Assembly (NCBI GenBank): GCA_050633905.1
Contig: JBOEHJ010000053.1
Coordinates: forward strand, 16,609-80,608
DNA length: 64,000 nucleotides
Direction of reading: 5' to 3'
Origin: JANQPX01 sp050633905
GTDB taxonomy: Bacteria > Pseudomonadota > Alphaproteobacteria > Geminicoccales > Geminicoccaceae
Below, in pieces: positions 34,541 through 43,971 of this stretch. The stretch's first letter is position 1. Every line of letters begins with the position of its first letter. Below the pieces are notes generated by a model. The model was not told the DNA's origin. It searched no databases and saw nothing but the letters and a program-made list of their open reading frames with translations. A program made the translations under genes and the position numbers.

Positions 34541-35284
34541 TCAAAAGGTCTCTTTTGCCGGACGAAGGTCGAGTTCGAACGTCCAGGCGGTTTTGGGTTG
34601 TCGATGGAGAGACCAATAGGTCTCGGCGATCGCATCCGGATCGAGCAGCCCTTCAGTGCCCTTCTTTTCGATGAGATCAGGCGCGCCTTTTTGCAGGCGC
34701 TCACCATTGATCCCGCCATCGATGATCACATGGGCGACATGCACGCCTTTGGGGCCGAGATCGCGCGCCATCGATTGCGCTACCGCGCGAAGGGCTGCTT
34801 TGGCCGAGGCAAAGGCGGTGAAGGGTGGGCGCGAGCGCAAAGAGGCTGTCGCCCCTGTGAAGATGACCGTGCCACGCTGTTGGGCGCCGAAGCGACGGCT
34901 TGCCTCGCGGCCGGCAAGAAAGCCGCCAAGACAGCGGGTTCGCCAGACATCTTCGAAAAACGCAGCCGACATGGCGTCCAGGTCATGGCGCGCATTATTG
35001 CCTGCGTTGAACACCATCAGATCGGCGGGCCCGGAGCGTTCGTCTTCGTCCATTGCCATGTCGAACAGGCTGATGACATCGGCTTCGCTGGTGGCGTCCG
35101 CGACCACTGCTGTCGCCTTGCCGCCGGCTTGCTCGATGGTCATGGCGACCTCACGGATACGTTCCGCCGTTCGGCCGCAGACAAGAACATGATAACCTTC
35201 ATTGGCAAAACGACGACAAAGAGCAGCTCCCAGACCCGCCCAGGCGCCCACCCCGATCACGATCGCTTTCGGCGGTTTTTCCAC
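34541..35284 (-). CDS. Short-chain dehydrogenase/reductase
   Basis: This protein has 247 residues when started at the GTG at 35284, which puts KAIVIGVGAWAGLGAALCRR at the N-terminus, the normal position for the SDR nucleotide-binding loop (here GVGAWAG instead of the textbook TGxxxGxG). The frame is open 55 codons further upstream, but that part does not look like protein. The NNAG-type motif is FNAGNNAR. The catalytic tyrosine is not in its usual YxxxK setting: the segment reads FTAFASAKAAL, with phenylalanine where tyrosine is expected, so the reductase activity may be altered. It is probably cotranscribed with the TfdA-like gene downstream. Confidence 0.8.
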   Translation of the reverse strand: MEKPPKAIVIGVGAWAGLGAALCRRFANEGYHVLVCGRTAERIREVAMTIEQAGGKATAVVADATSEADVISLFDMAMDEDERSGPADLMVFNAGNNARHDLDAMSAAFFEDVWRTRCLGGFLAGREASRRFGAQQRGTVIFTGATASLRSRPPFTAFASAKAALRAVAQSMARDLGPKGVHVAHVIIDGGINGERLQKGAPDLIEKKGTEGLLDPDAIAETYWSLHRQPKTAWTFELDLRPAKETF

Positions 35285-35570
35285 CTTGCCAGCCCCCCTT
35301 TGATGATCTTCGCAATTTTCAATCAGTTTAGAGTATTTTTCGATCGTCCGGAACCAACCCTCTCGTCCACCCCACCCGATGTCGCGACAAACGATAACAG
35401 CGACACGATTCGAGACAGGCTGATGGCGATTTCTGGTGAATGTTGACATTAGAGAATTGCCAAATAGTTGTAACTATTTGATGTTTTTTATATATCAATG
35501 ATTGATTATTGGAGTGGGATTTACCAGGGGGCTCATCTGACCCGGGGATCGTCAGGAAGAGAGTTCTCCG

Positions 35571-36005
35571 ATGAAGGAGAAAGCCCGTGTGATGGGCCTT
35601 AGCTATAGTGGGCTCCCGACGGCATCATTGCTTGCTACCAAAGGCTGCGAGGTGCTCGGCGTCGATATTGCGGCCGAAGTGGTGGACATGATCAATCGTG
35701 CTGAAGTGCATATTCGCGAACCGGAACTTGATGTCCTCGTGCGTTCGGCCGTCAGCTCAGGTAATCTGCGCGCCGCTCTCCGTCCAGGAGAAGCCGATGT
35801 CTTTTTCATCACAATGCCCACGTCGGTGCGCGATGGCAGCGAGCTTGATCTCTCCTACGTCAGACGGCAACCGACGCCATCGCACCCTTTGTTGTGTCGG
35901 GCAATCTCGTCATTCTGGAATCGACCTGCCCGATCGGCACCACTGAAAACCTGGTCGCCAGAACCATGCGCGACCGCCGCCGGCGAAAAAATTGCCACCA
36001 CGACC
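35571..36005 (+). pseudogene. Truncated UDP-N-acetylmannosaminuronate/UDP-sugar dehydrogenase (WecC-like), frameshifted
   Basis: The first 100 codons read as a normal start of a nucleotide-sugar dehydrogenase: ARVMGLSYSGLPTASLLATK, then the NRAEVHIREPELDVLV block and DVFFITMPT. At about 35865 the reading shifts. Another frame continues with SGNLVILESTCPIGTTENLV, the next conserved block of the same family. Nothing of the catalytic and C-terminal domains is left: by 36005 the convergent MFS gene ends. The ORF thus has a frameshift and lacks at least 250 residues, so it is a remnant, probably of a surface-polysaccharide locus. Confidence 0.75.
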
Positions 36006-37186
36006 TAGCTCTGCATCATCTTGTTCGAAAAAAACCGCTTTGCTGCCATCGTCGCTTCGATCGCAGCAAGGATGGCGATGAGGATGAGGAGCGATAGGGT
36101 TCCCTGCTCTACGATGAGCCAGCCCGCCACAAGGGGAAATCCGAAAATTCCGATGAAGTAGGTCAATGCGAAGAGCTGCAGGGTTTGTGGGATAAGATCG
36201 TCGTCTGCATCATTCGCCGCCATTGCGACCAGGATTGGATAAGACGCGCCGTAGCCGATCCCAAACAGAATAGCGACCAGGATATAGAGGGGTTGGTTAC
36301 CATCGACGACCATGAAGAAGAGGATGCTGGCGCACATCACGGACTGCAAGGCCGCGATGACGGCATAGGGCGCCTTGCCGCCGCTAAATCCCGTTAGGAA
36401 AATGCGGCAGATCACGACCGTGATGGTATAGGCCAAAAAGAAATCCGCGTAGTTCAATCCTTGTGCCTCCGCAAAGACGGTCTGGAAATTGCTCATCCCA
36501 GCAAAGATGCTGGCGCCGAGGCAAACCATGATAACGGGCACCAGACCTCTTGATCTAAAGACACGTCCAACGGTGGCGAGCGTGAGGCTTGAACGAGGTT
36601 CTTCTTCTTTAGCGAGGGATAGTTCTCGAATGGGTGTGGTAAGCGTCCAAAAGAGCGTCCCGCTGAAAAGGCAAACCGCCGACATGATGAAAAAAGCATC
36701 GGAAATGTCGAGCCCGATATTCTCCAGGACCGCCGCCATCACGGGCGAAAGGCCGAAGCCCGCCATCACGAAGATCGATAGCAACGAAAAATATCTGACG
36801 CGCTCGCCAGGCTCGGTGATGCGCGTCAAAACCACAGGTCCAAGGGCATAGAAAAGGCTCCAGCCAATCCCTAATAATGCACTCGCCAAAACGAGCATCG
36901 GACCCAGCGCTTTGGCCCAACCGAACAAAAACAGGGCAAGTGCTATCGCAAATCCCGATAGCCCCAGCGTTGCCATCCGCCCCAATCGATCCGAGAGATG
37001 CCCCGAATAGTAGACGCTTATCAAGGTCGCGATGGCCGTGACCATCAGCATCCGGCCGACGTCTTTCTCATCGGCGCCGAAGTCCGCAAACAGCTTAGGG
37101 AGCATGAATGTCAAACCATAGGTGCCTGCCTGTAAGAAGATCCCAAGAAAATAGAGGGTGAGAATGACGAACCTAGACGCAATCAT
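36005..37186 (-). CDS. Major facilitator superfamily transporter
   Basis: This 393-residue protein shows twelve hydrophobic segments. The loop between segments two and three reads SGHLSDRLGRMATLGLSGFA, the MFS signature with the D-R-x-G-R pattern. The second half includes FFLAYTITVVICRIFLTGFS and the corresponding short loop. No close relative with known substrate can be named. The gene's stop abuts the WecC-like remnant, and its upstream region (37187-37566) also serves the divergent zinc dehydrogenase, which suggests that the two may share control. Confidence 0.88.
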   Translation of the reverse strand: MIASRFVILTLYFLGIFLQAGTYGLTFMLPKLFADFGADEKDVGRMLMVTAIATLISVYYSGHLSDRLGRMATLGLSGFAIALALFLFGWAKALGPMLVLASALLGIGWSLFYALGPVVLTRITEPGERVRYFSLLSIFVMAGFGLSPVMAAVLENIGLDISDAFFIMSAVCLFSGTLFWTLTTPIRELSLAKEEEPRSSLTLATVGRVFRSRGLVPVIMVCLGASIFAGMSNFQTVFAEAQGLNYADFFLAYTITVVICRIFLTGFSGGKAPYAVIAALQSVMCASILFFMVVDGNQPLYILVAILFGIGYGASYPILVAMAANDADDDLIPQTLQLFALTYFIGIFGFPLVAGWLIVEQGTLSLLILIAILAAIEATMAAKRFFSNKMMQS

Positions 37187-37566
37187 TCCTTTAGACCTCC
37201 TTTGGGATCAGACCTGCTTCTTGGTGTGCCGAATGAGATTGATGCCAAATTTGGTACTTTTCAAAGGGCCATTTTCGTCTAATAGAAAAGTCCATTTATC
37301 TTCAACACGACGATGCCGTCGATCGCCACAATCAATGGGATAGAAAAAATTCTTATATCATTTAGCATCCCGCGAAACCGTGATGTTACCCCCACTCACG
37401 AGAGGCAAAGTCAACGCCGGGACGCGTCGCCCCCAAAAGCCAAACAAACCTGAGACGCGCAGAAAATCTGGGTTTTTCGCGATTCTGGTGGGAGACGGTT
37501 TGACGAGCCACGCGATGGCCCTGATGATGAGGGAAACGAAGTGATGCCGAAGCGCAGGGAGCGACG
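37187..37566. other. Divergent promoter region between MFS and zinc dehydrogenase genes
   Basis: The 380-base stretch has no gene. Its first 190 bases are AT-rich with several A and T runs (near 37320-37370), and the rest is closer to average composition. Promoters for both divergent genes are expected here, but no single box pair is convincing. Confidence 0.4.
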
Positions 37567-38721
37567 ATGACCGATATCAGAGTAGCGACTTTCGATGGGC
37601 CGGGCGCTGATCCTGTCATTCGCACCGTGCCGCGCCCCAAGATCGGCCCGAAGGCCGCCTTGATCCAGATTGGCGCTTGTGGCGTTTGCGGGACCGATCT
37701 TCATATCCTGAAGGGCCATTGGCCGAAGCCGCTGCCTTGGCCGTTTACTCTTGGACATGAGCTTGCGGGCGTCATCGTTGAAATCGGTGACGAGCTTAAA
37801 GCCGACTTCATGGGAAAATCCCTTGGCGTCGGCTCAAAGCTGATGTTGCCGCCGCTTATGCCCTGCGGTCATTGCGATTGGTGTCTGCATTACCCCGAGA
37901 CCGCCAATAAATGCCTGACACCCGTCTATTACGGCCGCTATCTCGGCTTCGACAAAGCACCGCATCTTTGGGGAGGCTGGGCCGAAATGGTCTATGTCGA
38001 CCTTGAAGAGCTGCCCGGCACCAAAATCTACAAGCTGCCGGACGAGATGCCGCTTCGCCTTGGCGCCCTGAGCGAGCCGTTAACCTCCTGCATCCGCGCT
38101 TTCAGCCGGGCGCAAAAAATCGGCGGTTTCCCCTGGAATGCCACTGTTGTGATCCAAGGCACCGGGCCGATTGGCATCCTCGCCATCGCAGCCGCCCAGG
38201 AAATGGGGGCGGGGCGGGTCATCGCGATCGGTGCACCGGAGAGTCCGAGGCTGGAACTGGCGCGAAAATTTGGCGCCGAGGCGACTGTCGACATCGAAAA
38301 AGTGACGTCGTCAAACGACCGGATCCAGGCTGTACGCGAGATCGCCGGCGGCTATGGCGCCGATCTTGTGATGGATTGTTCCGGCCATCCCACGGCCGGG
38401 CCGGAGGGGATCGAGTTCCTGCGCGATGGCGGTACCTATGTCGAGATGGGGCAATTCACCGATGCCGGCAGTATCGATACCAATTGGCACCGCATCTGCA
38501 CCAAGGATATCAACCTGCTCGGTTCCTGGGCATTCACCGCGAATGACTTGCCCAAGGGCGTCGACATGCTCTGGCAGGCGCGCGATCGTTATCCTTGGCT
38601 GGAAACCCAGACATTGTTCGACTTCTCCGAAGCCGGCATCAAGGATGCCGTCGCCGATGCCATGGCGATGAAGACCGTGAAGTCGACCATCATCCCCAAT
38701 CCGGAACTTGTCGAGGGTTAG
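37567..38721 (+). CDS. Zinc-dependent alcohol dehydrogenase (MDR superfamily)
   Basis: This 384-residue protein has the catalytic zinc ligands in CGVCGTDLHILKGH and the LGHELAGVI block. The structural-zinc lobe cysteines lie in PCGHCDWCLHYPETANKC near residues 100-117. The NAD-binding loop is QGTGPIGILAIAAAQEMGAG near 195. The protein resembles polyol, threonine or aryl-alcohol dehydrogenases, but the substrate is unknown. The ATG at 37567 is preceded by GGGAGCGACG. The gene diverges from an MFS permease that could import its substrate. Confidence 0.88.
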   Translation: MTDIRVATFDGPGADPVIRTVPRPKIGPKAALIQIGACGVCGTDLHILKGHWPKPLPWPFTLGHELAGVIVEIGDELKADFMGKSLGVGSKLMLPPLMPCGHCDWCLHYPETANKCLTPVYYGRYLGFDKAPHLWGGWAEMVYVDLEELPGTKIYKLPDEMPLRLGALSEPLTSCIRAFSRAQKIGGFPWNATVVIQGTGPIGILAIAAAQEMGAGRVIAIGAPESPRLELARKFGAEATVDIEKVTSSNDRIQAVREIAGGYGADLVMDCSGHPTAGPEGIEFLRDGGTYVEMGQFTDAGSIDTNWHRICTKDINLLGSWAFTANDLPKGVDMLWQARDRYPWLETQTLFDFSEAGIKDAVADAMAMKTVKSTIIPNPELVEG

Positions 38722-38736
38722 CGAGCAGCGCTGTCC

Positions 38737-39759
38737 TTAGATTTGCCGTTGGGACCCATCTAATACATGCAGGGGATCGATCGGCTGGAGGCCTTTTCTC
38801 AATTCGAAACGAAGCTGGCCCTCTTTGACATCGCCGCTGCCGCCGACATCACCGCTCTTACCGACGTCGGCAATCACCTGGCCGCGCTGAACGGCGTCGC
38901 CTTCTTCCACATGAACGTCATCATTATGGGCGTAGAGCGAAACGTAATCATCCGCGTGACGAACCACGATCATCTGCCCGTAACGATCGAAAGCCTTGCC
39001 AACAAAGGCCACGATCCCGTTGTTGGTCGCGCGGACCGGCGTGCCGATATGGGCGGCAATATTGATAGCACCGCTTTCTCCAACCCGGCTATTTTGCTGA
39101 AAGGTCCGGATAACCGCGCCATCCACCGGCCAAAGAAATCCCTCCGAGCTCAGGGGCGGCGAAGGGGCTGCCTCGATGGCCTGTTGTGTACGAAGAGCGT
39201 TCAGATGCCGTGCTTTGAGTAGCTGTGCCGCCTCGCTTGGCGGAATGACAAGATCTTGTCCAGGATAGATCTCATAAGGCGGCTCTATTCTGTTGGCCGA
39301 GACGAGTTCAGCGATGCTGAGGTCATGGCGGATAGCTATACGGGCGAGATTGTCCCCGGGACCGACGACATATCGCATCCCTGTTCCGTATCTTGGCGAT
39401 TGCGCTTGGGCAATGTTCGGCTGCGGACGCTCTAGATAGCTCGTGCCAAGCGGCCGCCTGGGAGATGGCCAGATACGCCTTGCAGCATCGCCAAGGGGAA
39501 TGCGCAGGACTTGCCCGACATGGATCGGGTAAGGCGGGGCAATGTTGTTGGCGGCCACCAATGTGGCAAACGGCGTATCGTATTGCCTGGTGATCAGGTT
39601 GAGCGTGTCGCCATATTCGACGGTATGGTAGGTGGCGTTAGCCCGTTCGGACGTTGATTGATCGGTGACTGTCTCACCGAAATAACCGTTGCACCCCGAC
39701 ACTAACGACAGGATAGCTACACCCAAGGCCGCGCATTTGTAAGTCTTGTTGTTTTGCAT
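38737..39759 (-). CDS. NlpD-like lipoprotein with two LysM domains and a degenerate LytM (M23) domain
   Basis: This is a 340-residue lipoprotein. The chosen start gives MQNNKTYKCAALGVAILSLV and the lipobox VSGC; ATG codons at 39768 and 39771 are alternatives. Two LysM peptidoglycan-binding repeats follow (HTVEYGDTLNLITRQYDTP near residue 45 and YVVGPGDNLARIAIRHDLS near 131). The C-terminal LytM domain has GAINIAAHIGTPVRATNNG and DDYVSLYAHNDDVHVEEGDA. The first zinc ligand motif H-x3-D is not present and the H-x-H is reduced to YAHN, as in E. coli NlpD, which is inactive itself and activates amidases at the septum. A role in activating a cell-separation amidase is therefore likely. Confidence 0.85.
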   Translation of the reverse strand: MQNNKTYKCAALGVAILSLVSGCNGYFGETVTDQSTSERANATYHTVEYGDTLNLITRQYDTPFATLVAANNIAPPYPIHVGQVLRIPLGDAARRIWPSPRRPLGTSYLERPQPNIAQAQSPRYGTGMRYVVGPGDNLARIAIRHDLSIAELVSANRIEPPYEIYPGQDLVIPPSEAAQLLKARHLNALRTQQAIEAAPSPPLSSEGFLWPVDGAVIRTFQQNSRVGESGAINIAAHIGTPVRATNNGIVAFVGKAFDRYGQMIVVRHADDYVSLYAHNDDVHVEEGDAVQRGQVIADVGKSGDVGGSGDVKEGQLRFELRKGLQPIDPLHVLDGSQRQI

Positions 39760-40021
39760 GCCGTTCATCATAACCACGGACAAAGGGTTACCCAAGAACG
39801 GTCACCTCATTTCATCCAGGTTCGATCAGTTTAATTCATGTTGCTCAAGCAACACCCGACTAGCGATTTATTGTACACTTCTCAACATGAAATGGAACCA
39901 CAGATGGGCTCTCCCGCGAGCCACAAATCGCTGTTTCCTGAATGATGCCGAGTGTCGTGACAATGGCCCGTTGTTCCAGGAGGATGTCGGTGTCTCCTTC
40001 AGGTTCGGATCTGTCAAAAAA

Positions 40022-40888
40022 TCAGCCGAAGATCTTTTTGAACAGGCCAATGGATTGACGAAAGCCGGTTTCGAAATTGCCATCACCCGGGTGGTAGACG
40101 CTTTCAAAGGAGATCACACCTTCATACTTGTCAGCCCTTAGCGCATCCGCGATCGGTTGAAATTGTTGAGCAAGCTGACCTTTGCCCATGGGACGGACTT
40201 CGAGCGTGGCTTTCGGGGTATCGACCAGAACATCCTTGATATGAAGATGGCCAAGATAGCCGCCTTTCATGGTCTCATAGCCATCCGGCCAGGCCTGTTC
40301 GTGACACCAGCAATTATTGGCGGGATCCCAGAGGATTTTTAGGACATCCTTGGCACCGAGATCGTCGATCAGACGCCGTCCGGTCCAGCATGAATTGACC
40401 ATGGTGCCATTGCCGGTTTCCACCACCAGCGTGATCTCTTCCTTCTTCGCAAGTTCTACTGCCGACGCAATCAGAGGCAGCTGGGCCTCCCAGGCACCCT
40501 TGGCGACGTTCCACTTTTCGGCACCATTTCGGCCCCAAAGGATCATCTCCTTCTTGCCGGTCATGATACGCACCAAAGGACAGTCAAACTGATGTGCCAT
40601 CTCGATGCAGCGTTTGAGAGCATCCATATGCTGGTTGTGTAAGGCATCGCCTGGCTTCGATGTGGCCATGGGCATGCCGGCGAACAAATGGCGTGAAATG
40701 CAAGCAACTTTCTTCTCATGTTTCTTCAGCAGTTCGAGCGCCTTCGCTCGTTCGCCACCATCCAGGTCACCAACCTCCTTGTCCCAAAGAAACTGTAGCT
40801 CGGCATAGGTCAGGTCGAATTCGTCCATGACCGCCAAGGCATGGGCGAAGTCGCGGCTGATGCCGTCGGTGATCACGCCAAGTTTCAT
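40022..40888 (-). CDS. Sugar phosphate isomerase/epimerase (xylose isomerase-like TIM barrel)
   Basis: This is a 288-residue protein. The ATG at 40888 gives MKLGVITDGISRDFAHALAV and is preceded by GGAAGG; the longer frame upstream is not used. The barrel signature is shown by LTYAELQFLWDKEVGD, LVVETGNGTMVNS (with the conserved glutamate), ILWDPANNCWC and LGHLHIKDV (with the metal-binding histidine), and EGVISFESVY near the C-terminus. The family contains metal-dependent isomerases and epimerases, and the substrate cannot be named. It stands alone; a second DnaJ-like gene diverges from it. Confidence 0.85.
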   Translation of the reverse strand: MKLGVITDGISRDFAHALAVMDEFDLTYAELQFLWDKEVGDLDGGERAKALELLKKHEKKVACISRHLFAGMPMATSKPGDALHNQHMDALKRCIEMAHQFDCPLVRIMTGKKEMILWGRNGAEKWNVAKGAWEAQLPLIASAVELAKKEEITLVVETGNGTMVNSCWTGRRLIDDLGAKDVLKILWDPANNCWCHEQAWPDGYETMKGGYLGHLHIKDVLVDTPKATLEVRPMGKGQLAQQFQPIADALRADKYEGVISFESVYHPGDGNFETGFRQSIGLFKKIFG

Positions 40889-41118
40889 CGGATTACCTTC
40901 CCTTCGACAGGTGATCGTAGAGATCTCGATCTCGTCATTATCCCGGATGCCGGCTGATGAGGGGGCCGACCGTCTGAGTTTGATCCGAAGCTTCGGATCT
41001 GCCAACCTTGCTCGGGAAACTTCTTGCAAGAACGCCGGATTTGCAGTTTAGAAGCCATCTGGATGGCATTGGCCGGCACCCATTGTGGGTGCTTCGAGGC
41101 GGTCCCTTCCGGTTGGAA

Positions 41119-42066
41119 ATGATGAAAGACCCCTATCAACTCCTCAAGGTCAGGCGCAACGCCGACCCGGAAGCGATCAAGCTTGCTTATCGAAAGCTCG
41201 CCAAGAAGCTGCATCCCGATCAGAACCCTGGCGATCATGCAGCGGAACAGAGCTTCAAAGATCTCACTCAGGCCTACAACCTGCTTTCCGATCCCAAGAA
41301 GCGGCGCGACTTTGATCGTGGCCGCCTCGACGCTGACGGGCGGCGGCGACCGCCATCCTCCCGGCAAAGCTCTGGCACCGATCGGCATAATGGCGGGTGG
41401 CGGCGCGGTATTAACAGGATGGTGCATCGCGTGTTGGATAAGCTTGGCGGCATCACGGGCACGGAAGCCAATACCGACCCCGCGACGGGATCTCACCGAT
41501 CGTCAAGCCAGACGCGGTCCGATCGATCGAAAAGGGGCGTCAAACCGCAGGCGCCCCATCACCGGCTCGACGTTGATTTGCAGACAGCCTTGCTCGGAGG
41601 CAAGCAGCGTATCAACCTCGCCCATGGCAAGACGATCGAGATCGACGTTCCGCCGGGTAGCGACGACAACACCATGCTGCGCTTGAAAGGGCAGGGGCGT
41701 GATCATGGCAACGGGGATCTGGTGATTGCTCTGCGCGTTGAGGATCACCGCTTTTTCACGAGGCGCGGGCAAGATCTCTATCTGGATGTGCCGATCAGTT
41801 TCAAAGAAGCGATCCATGGCGGGCGGGTCTGTGTGCCGACCCTTGAAGGTGCTGTCTGGCTCAATATTCCAGCCCATGCCAATAGCGATCAGACGCTGCG
41901 CCTCAAAGGAAAAGGGGGCTTCAAATCCGCAAGCGAACGTGGCGACCAATATGTCCGCCTAGTGATCATGCTGCCCAAGGAGCCCGATGCAGCGATGGCC
42001 GCTGATCTAGAACGCTTGGCAGAGCGTGATGATCGTGACGTTCGGTCCGATCTCGATTGGTTCTGA
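41119..42066 (+). CDS. Second DnaJ C-terminal domain co-chaperone
   Basis: This is a 315-residue J-protein. The J domain (DPYQLLKVRRNADPEAIKLA) carries the HPD motif in LHPDQNPGD near residues 32-38. In place of the glycine-rich linker there is a long basic, serine-rich stretch (about 75-150). The two substrate-binding domains follow, each ending in a TLRLKGKG-like block (NTMLRLKGQG and QTLRLKGKG). There is no zinc finger. It differs from the DnaJ-like gene at 29.4 kb in the linker and charge, so it is a paralogue, not a duplicate. The next gene starts 4 bases after the stop, a probable cotranscript. Confidence 0.9.
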   Translation: MMKDPYQLLKVRRNADPEAIKLAYRKLAKKLHPDQNPGDHAAEQSFKDLTQAYNLLSDPKKRRDFDRGRLDADGRRRPPSSRQSSGTDRHNGGWRRGINRMVHRVLDKLGGITGTEANTDPATGSHRSSSQTRSDRSKRGVKPQAPHHRLDVDLQTALLGGKQRINLAHGKTIEIDVPPGSDDNTMLRLKGQGRDHGNGDLVIALRVEDHRFFTRRGQDLYLDVPISFKEAIHGGRVCVPTLEGAVWLNIPAHANSDQTLRLKGKGGFKSASERGDQYVRLVIMLPKEPDAAMAADLERLAERDDRDVRSDLDWF

Positions 42067-42069
42067 ACC

Positions 42070-42981
42070 GTGACGGCAAGCAAACCGAAGACTACTGGCG
42101 GTGGGGCGCCAACCATCTTGTCAAAAATTCGGTTGTTGGGCCGAAAACACCTCTCACCCATCTGGCTTGGTCTTGCCCATCTGCTCGATGACGGCGGCAC
42201 CTTGCTTGCTGGGCATATCGCCTTTGCCTCGCTGTTTGCGCTGTTTCCATTCCTGATCTTTTTGACCACCCTTGCCGGTGAGTTTGGCCAGAGCGATGCA
42301 GCACAAACCTTCGTCGACCTCGGTCTTGATGCCGTGCCCCCCGAGGTCCGCGCCGCCATCGAGCCAGCCGTCAGCGAGGTCTTGGCGGGCGGTCGTCAGG
42401 GATTGATGACGCTCAGCATTCTTTTATCCCTTTGGGCCGTGTCCTCTGCCTTCGAGGCGGCACGTTATGCCCTCAATCTCGCTTATGACGTTAAGCGCTC
42501 CCGGTCGATCTGGTGGCAGCGCCTGCAAAGCCTTCTGATGGTACTGATCATGGCGCTGTTCATCATCGTCGCCATGCTGATCGTGATCGCCGCCCCCTTC
42601 GCCTGGAGGCTGGCCGAAAGCTTCGGCATTCCACTTACTGCATGGCAGACCACTTATGGCTTGATCCGCTTCGGGCTGTCCGTCGCCTTGATGCTTTGCT
42701 TTGTGGTGCCCCTTTATCGCTGGTTGCCAAACCGTAATCTGGAGCTGCTCGAAGTTCTGCCGGGTGCTGTGATGGCCGTCATGGTCTGGATCGTTATTGG
42801 CAGCCTATATTCCTGGTATCTGCAAAGTCTTGGCCGATTTACCGTTACCTACGGCAGCCTTGGTGGGATCATCGCAACGTTGATGTTCTTTTATATTACC
42901 GCGTTGATTTTCATCTTCGGCGCCGAGATCAATGCGGCGAGACGGCGTGTGCGCGGCGCATATCTGCTGAAACCTGACTGA
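42070..42981 (+). CDS. YihY/BrkB family inner-membrane protein
   Basis: This 303-residue protein has about six hydrophobic segments and the family blocks GGTLLAGHIAFASLFALFPF near residue 37 and SLYSWYLQSLGRFTVTYGSL near 242, ending in IFGAEINAARRR. Once annotated as ribonuclease BN, the family is now considered a membrane protein of unknown transport role. The start is GTG at 42070, four bases after the DnaJ-like stop. fabI follows after 180 bases. The YihY-fabI-aroC neighbourhood is common in related genomes, from memory. Confidence 0.9.
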   Translation: MTASKPKTTGGGAPTILSKIRLLGRKHLSPIWLGLAHLLDDGGTLLAGHIAFASLFALFPFLIFLTTLAGEFGQSDAAQTFVDLGLDAVPPEVRAAIEPAVSEVLAGGRQGLMTLSILLSLWAVSSAFEAARYALNLAYDVKRSRSIWWQRLQSLLMVLIMALFIIVAMLIVIAAPFAWRLAESFGIPLTAWQTTYGLIRFGLSVALMLCFVVPLYRWLPNRNLELLEVLPGAVMAVMVWIVIGSLYSWYLQSLGRFTVTYGSLGGIIATLMFFYITALIFIFGAEINAARRRVRGAYLLKPD

Positions 42982-43160
42982 AACAGCTGAGCTGATCTTG
43001 GTGAGGATTTTATCGTGTAACCATTTTGCACCAAAACCCTTCAATCAAACAATGGGTCTTGATCTTCAAGAGACGTTGTCGAACAGGCCTTTCGTAATTC
43101 CTCGACCGTCGCTAGGATGCGGCGCCTTAGGAACCCTCCTCAATCCTGGAGTTATTATCG

Positions 43161-43970
43161 ATGGCTGACGCTCCCTTGATGGCCGGCAAGAAGGGCCTGA
43201 TCATGGGCATCGCCAATGATCGTTCCCTTGCCTGGGGCATAGCGGAAAAGATCGCGGCGCAAGGTGCTGAGCTTGCGATCACCTATCAAGGTGATGCGCT
43301 TGCCAAGCGGGTGCTTCCCCTCGCTGAAAAACTGAATGCACCTATCGTCGCACCAGCTGATGTGACCGACCCCGACAGCATGAATACGCTCTTCGGCCAT
43401 CTGCAGGAAAAATGGGGCCGGTTGGACTTCGTCGTCCACGCGATTGCATTCTCCGACAAGGAGGAGTTGAAGGGTAAATATCTCGACACATCCGCCGATA
43501 ACTTTCAGCGAACAATGATGATCTCTTGCTATTCGTTCGTCGATCTCTGCCGGCGTTCAGCTCCGCTGATGACCGAAGGCGGTAGCGCGTTGACGCTGAC
43601 CTATGCGGGCGCTGAGCGTGTGGTGCCTCACTACAATGTCATGGGCGTGGCCAAAGCGGCACTTGAGACGAGTATCAAATATTTAGCGGTCGATCTTGGC
43701 GGCGATGCTATCCGCGTGAATGCCATCTCGGCTGGCCCGGTCAAGACGCTCGCCGCCTCTGGCATCGGTGACTTTCGATATATCTTGAAGTGGAACGAGT
43801 ACAACTCGCCCCTCAAGCGCAATACCACGATCGAGGATGTGGGCGGGGCAGGGCTTTACCTCTTGAGCGATCTTGGGAGCGGTACCACTGGCGAAGTTCT
43901 CCATGTCGATAGCGGCTACAATGTCGTCGGCATGAAGGCGATCGATGCACCCGACATCTCACTCGTCTAG
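43161..43970 (+). CDS. fabI: Enoyl-[acyl-carrier-protein] reductase (NADH)
   Basis: This 269-residue SDR-fold enzyme reduces trans-2-enoyl-ACP, the last step of the fatty acid elongation cycle. Typical FabI features are GIANDRSLAWGIAEKIAAQG near residue 14, the YQGDALAKRV segment and HAIAFSDKEELKGKY. The catalytic Y-x6-K sits in HYNVMGVAKAALE at about 158 and 165, followed by NAISAGPVKTLAASGIGDF. The ATG at 43161 is preceded by a purine-rich site. aroC follows after 133 bases that include an inverted copy of the operator-like motif. Confidence 0.96.
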   Translation: MADAPLMAGKKGLIMGIANDRSLAWGIAEKIAAQGAELAITYQGDALAKRVLPLAEKLNAPIVAPADVTDPDSMNTLFGHLQEKWGRLDFVVHAIAFSDKEELKGKYLDTSADNFQRTMMISCYSFVDLCRRSAPLMTEGGSALTLTYAGAERVVPHYNVMGVAKAALETSIKYLAVDLGGDAIRVNAISAGPVKTLAASGIGDFRYILKWNEYNSPLKRNTTIEDVGGAGLYLLSDLGSGTTGEVLHVDSGYNVVGMKAIDAPDISLV

Positions 43971-43971
43971 C

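Noticed and set aside
39746..40141. Plus-strand frame of 131 codons between the NlpD-like and isomerase genes
   Set aside because: It overlaps the 3' end of the isomerase by over 100 bases in antisense and contains no recognised domain.
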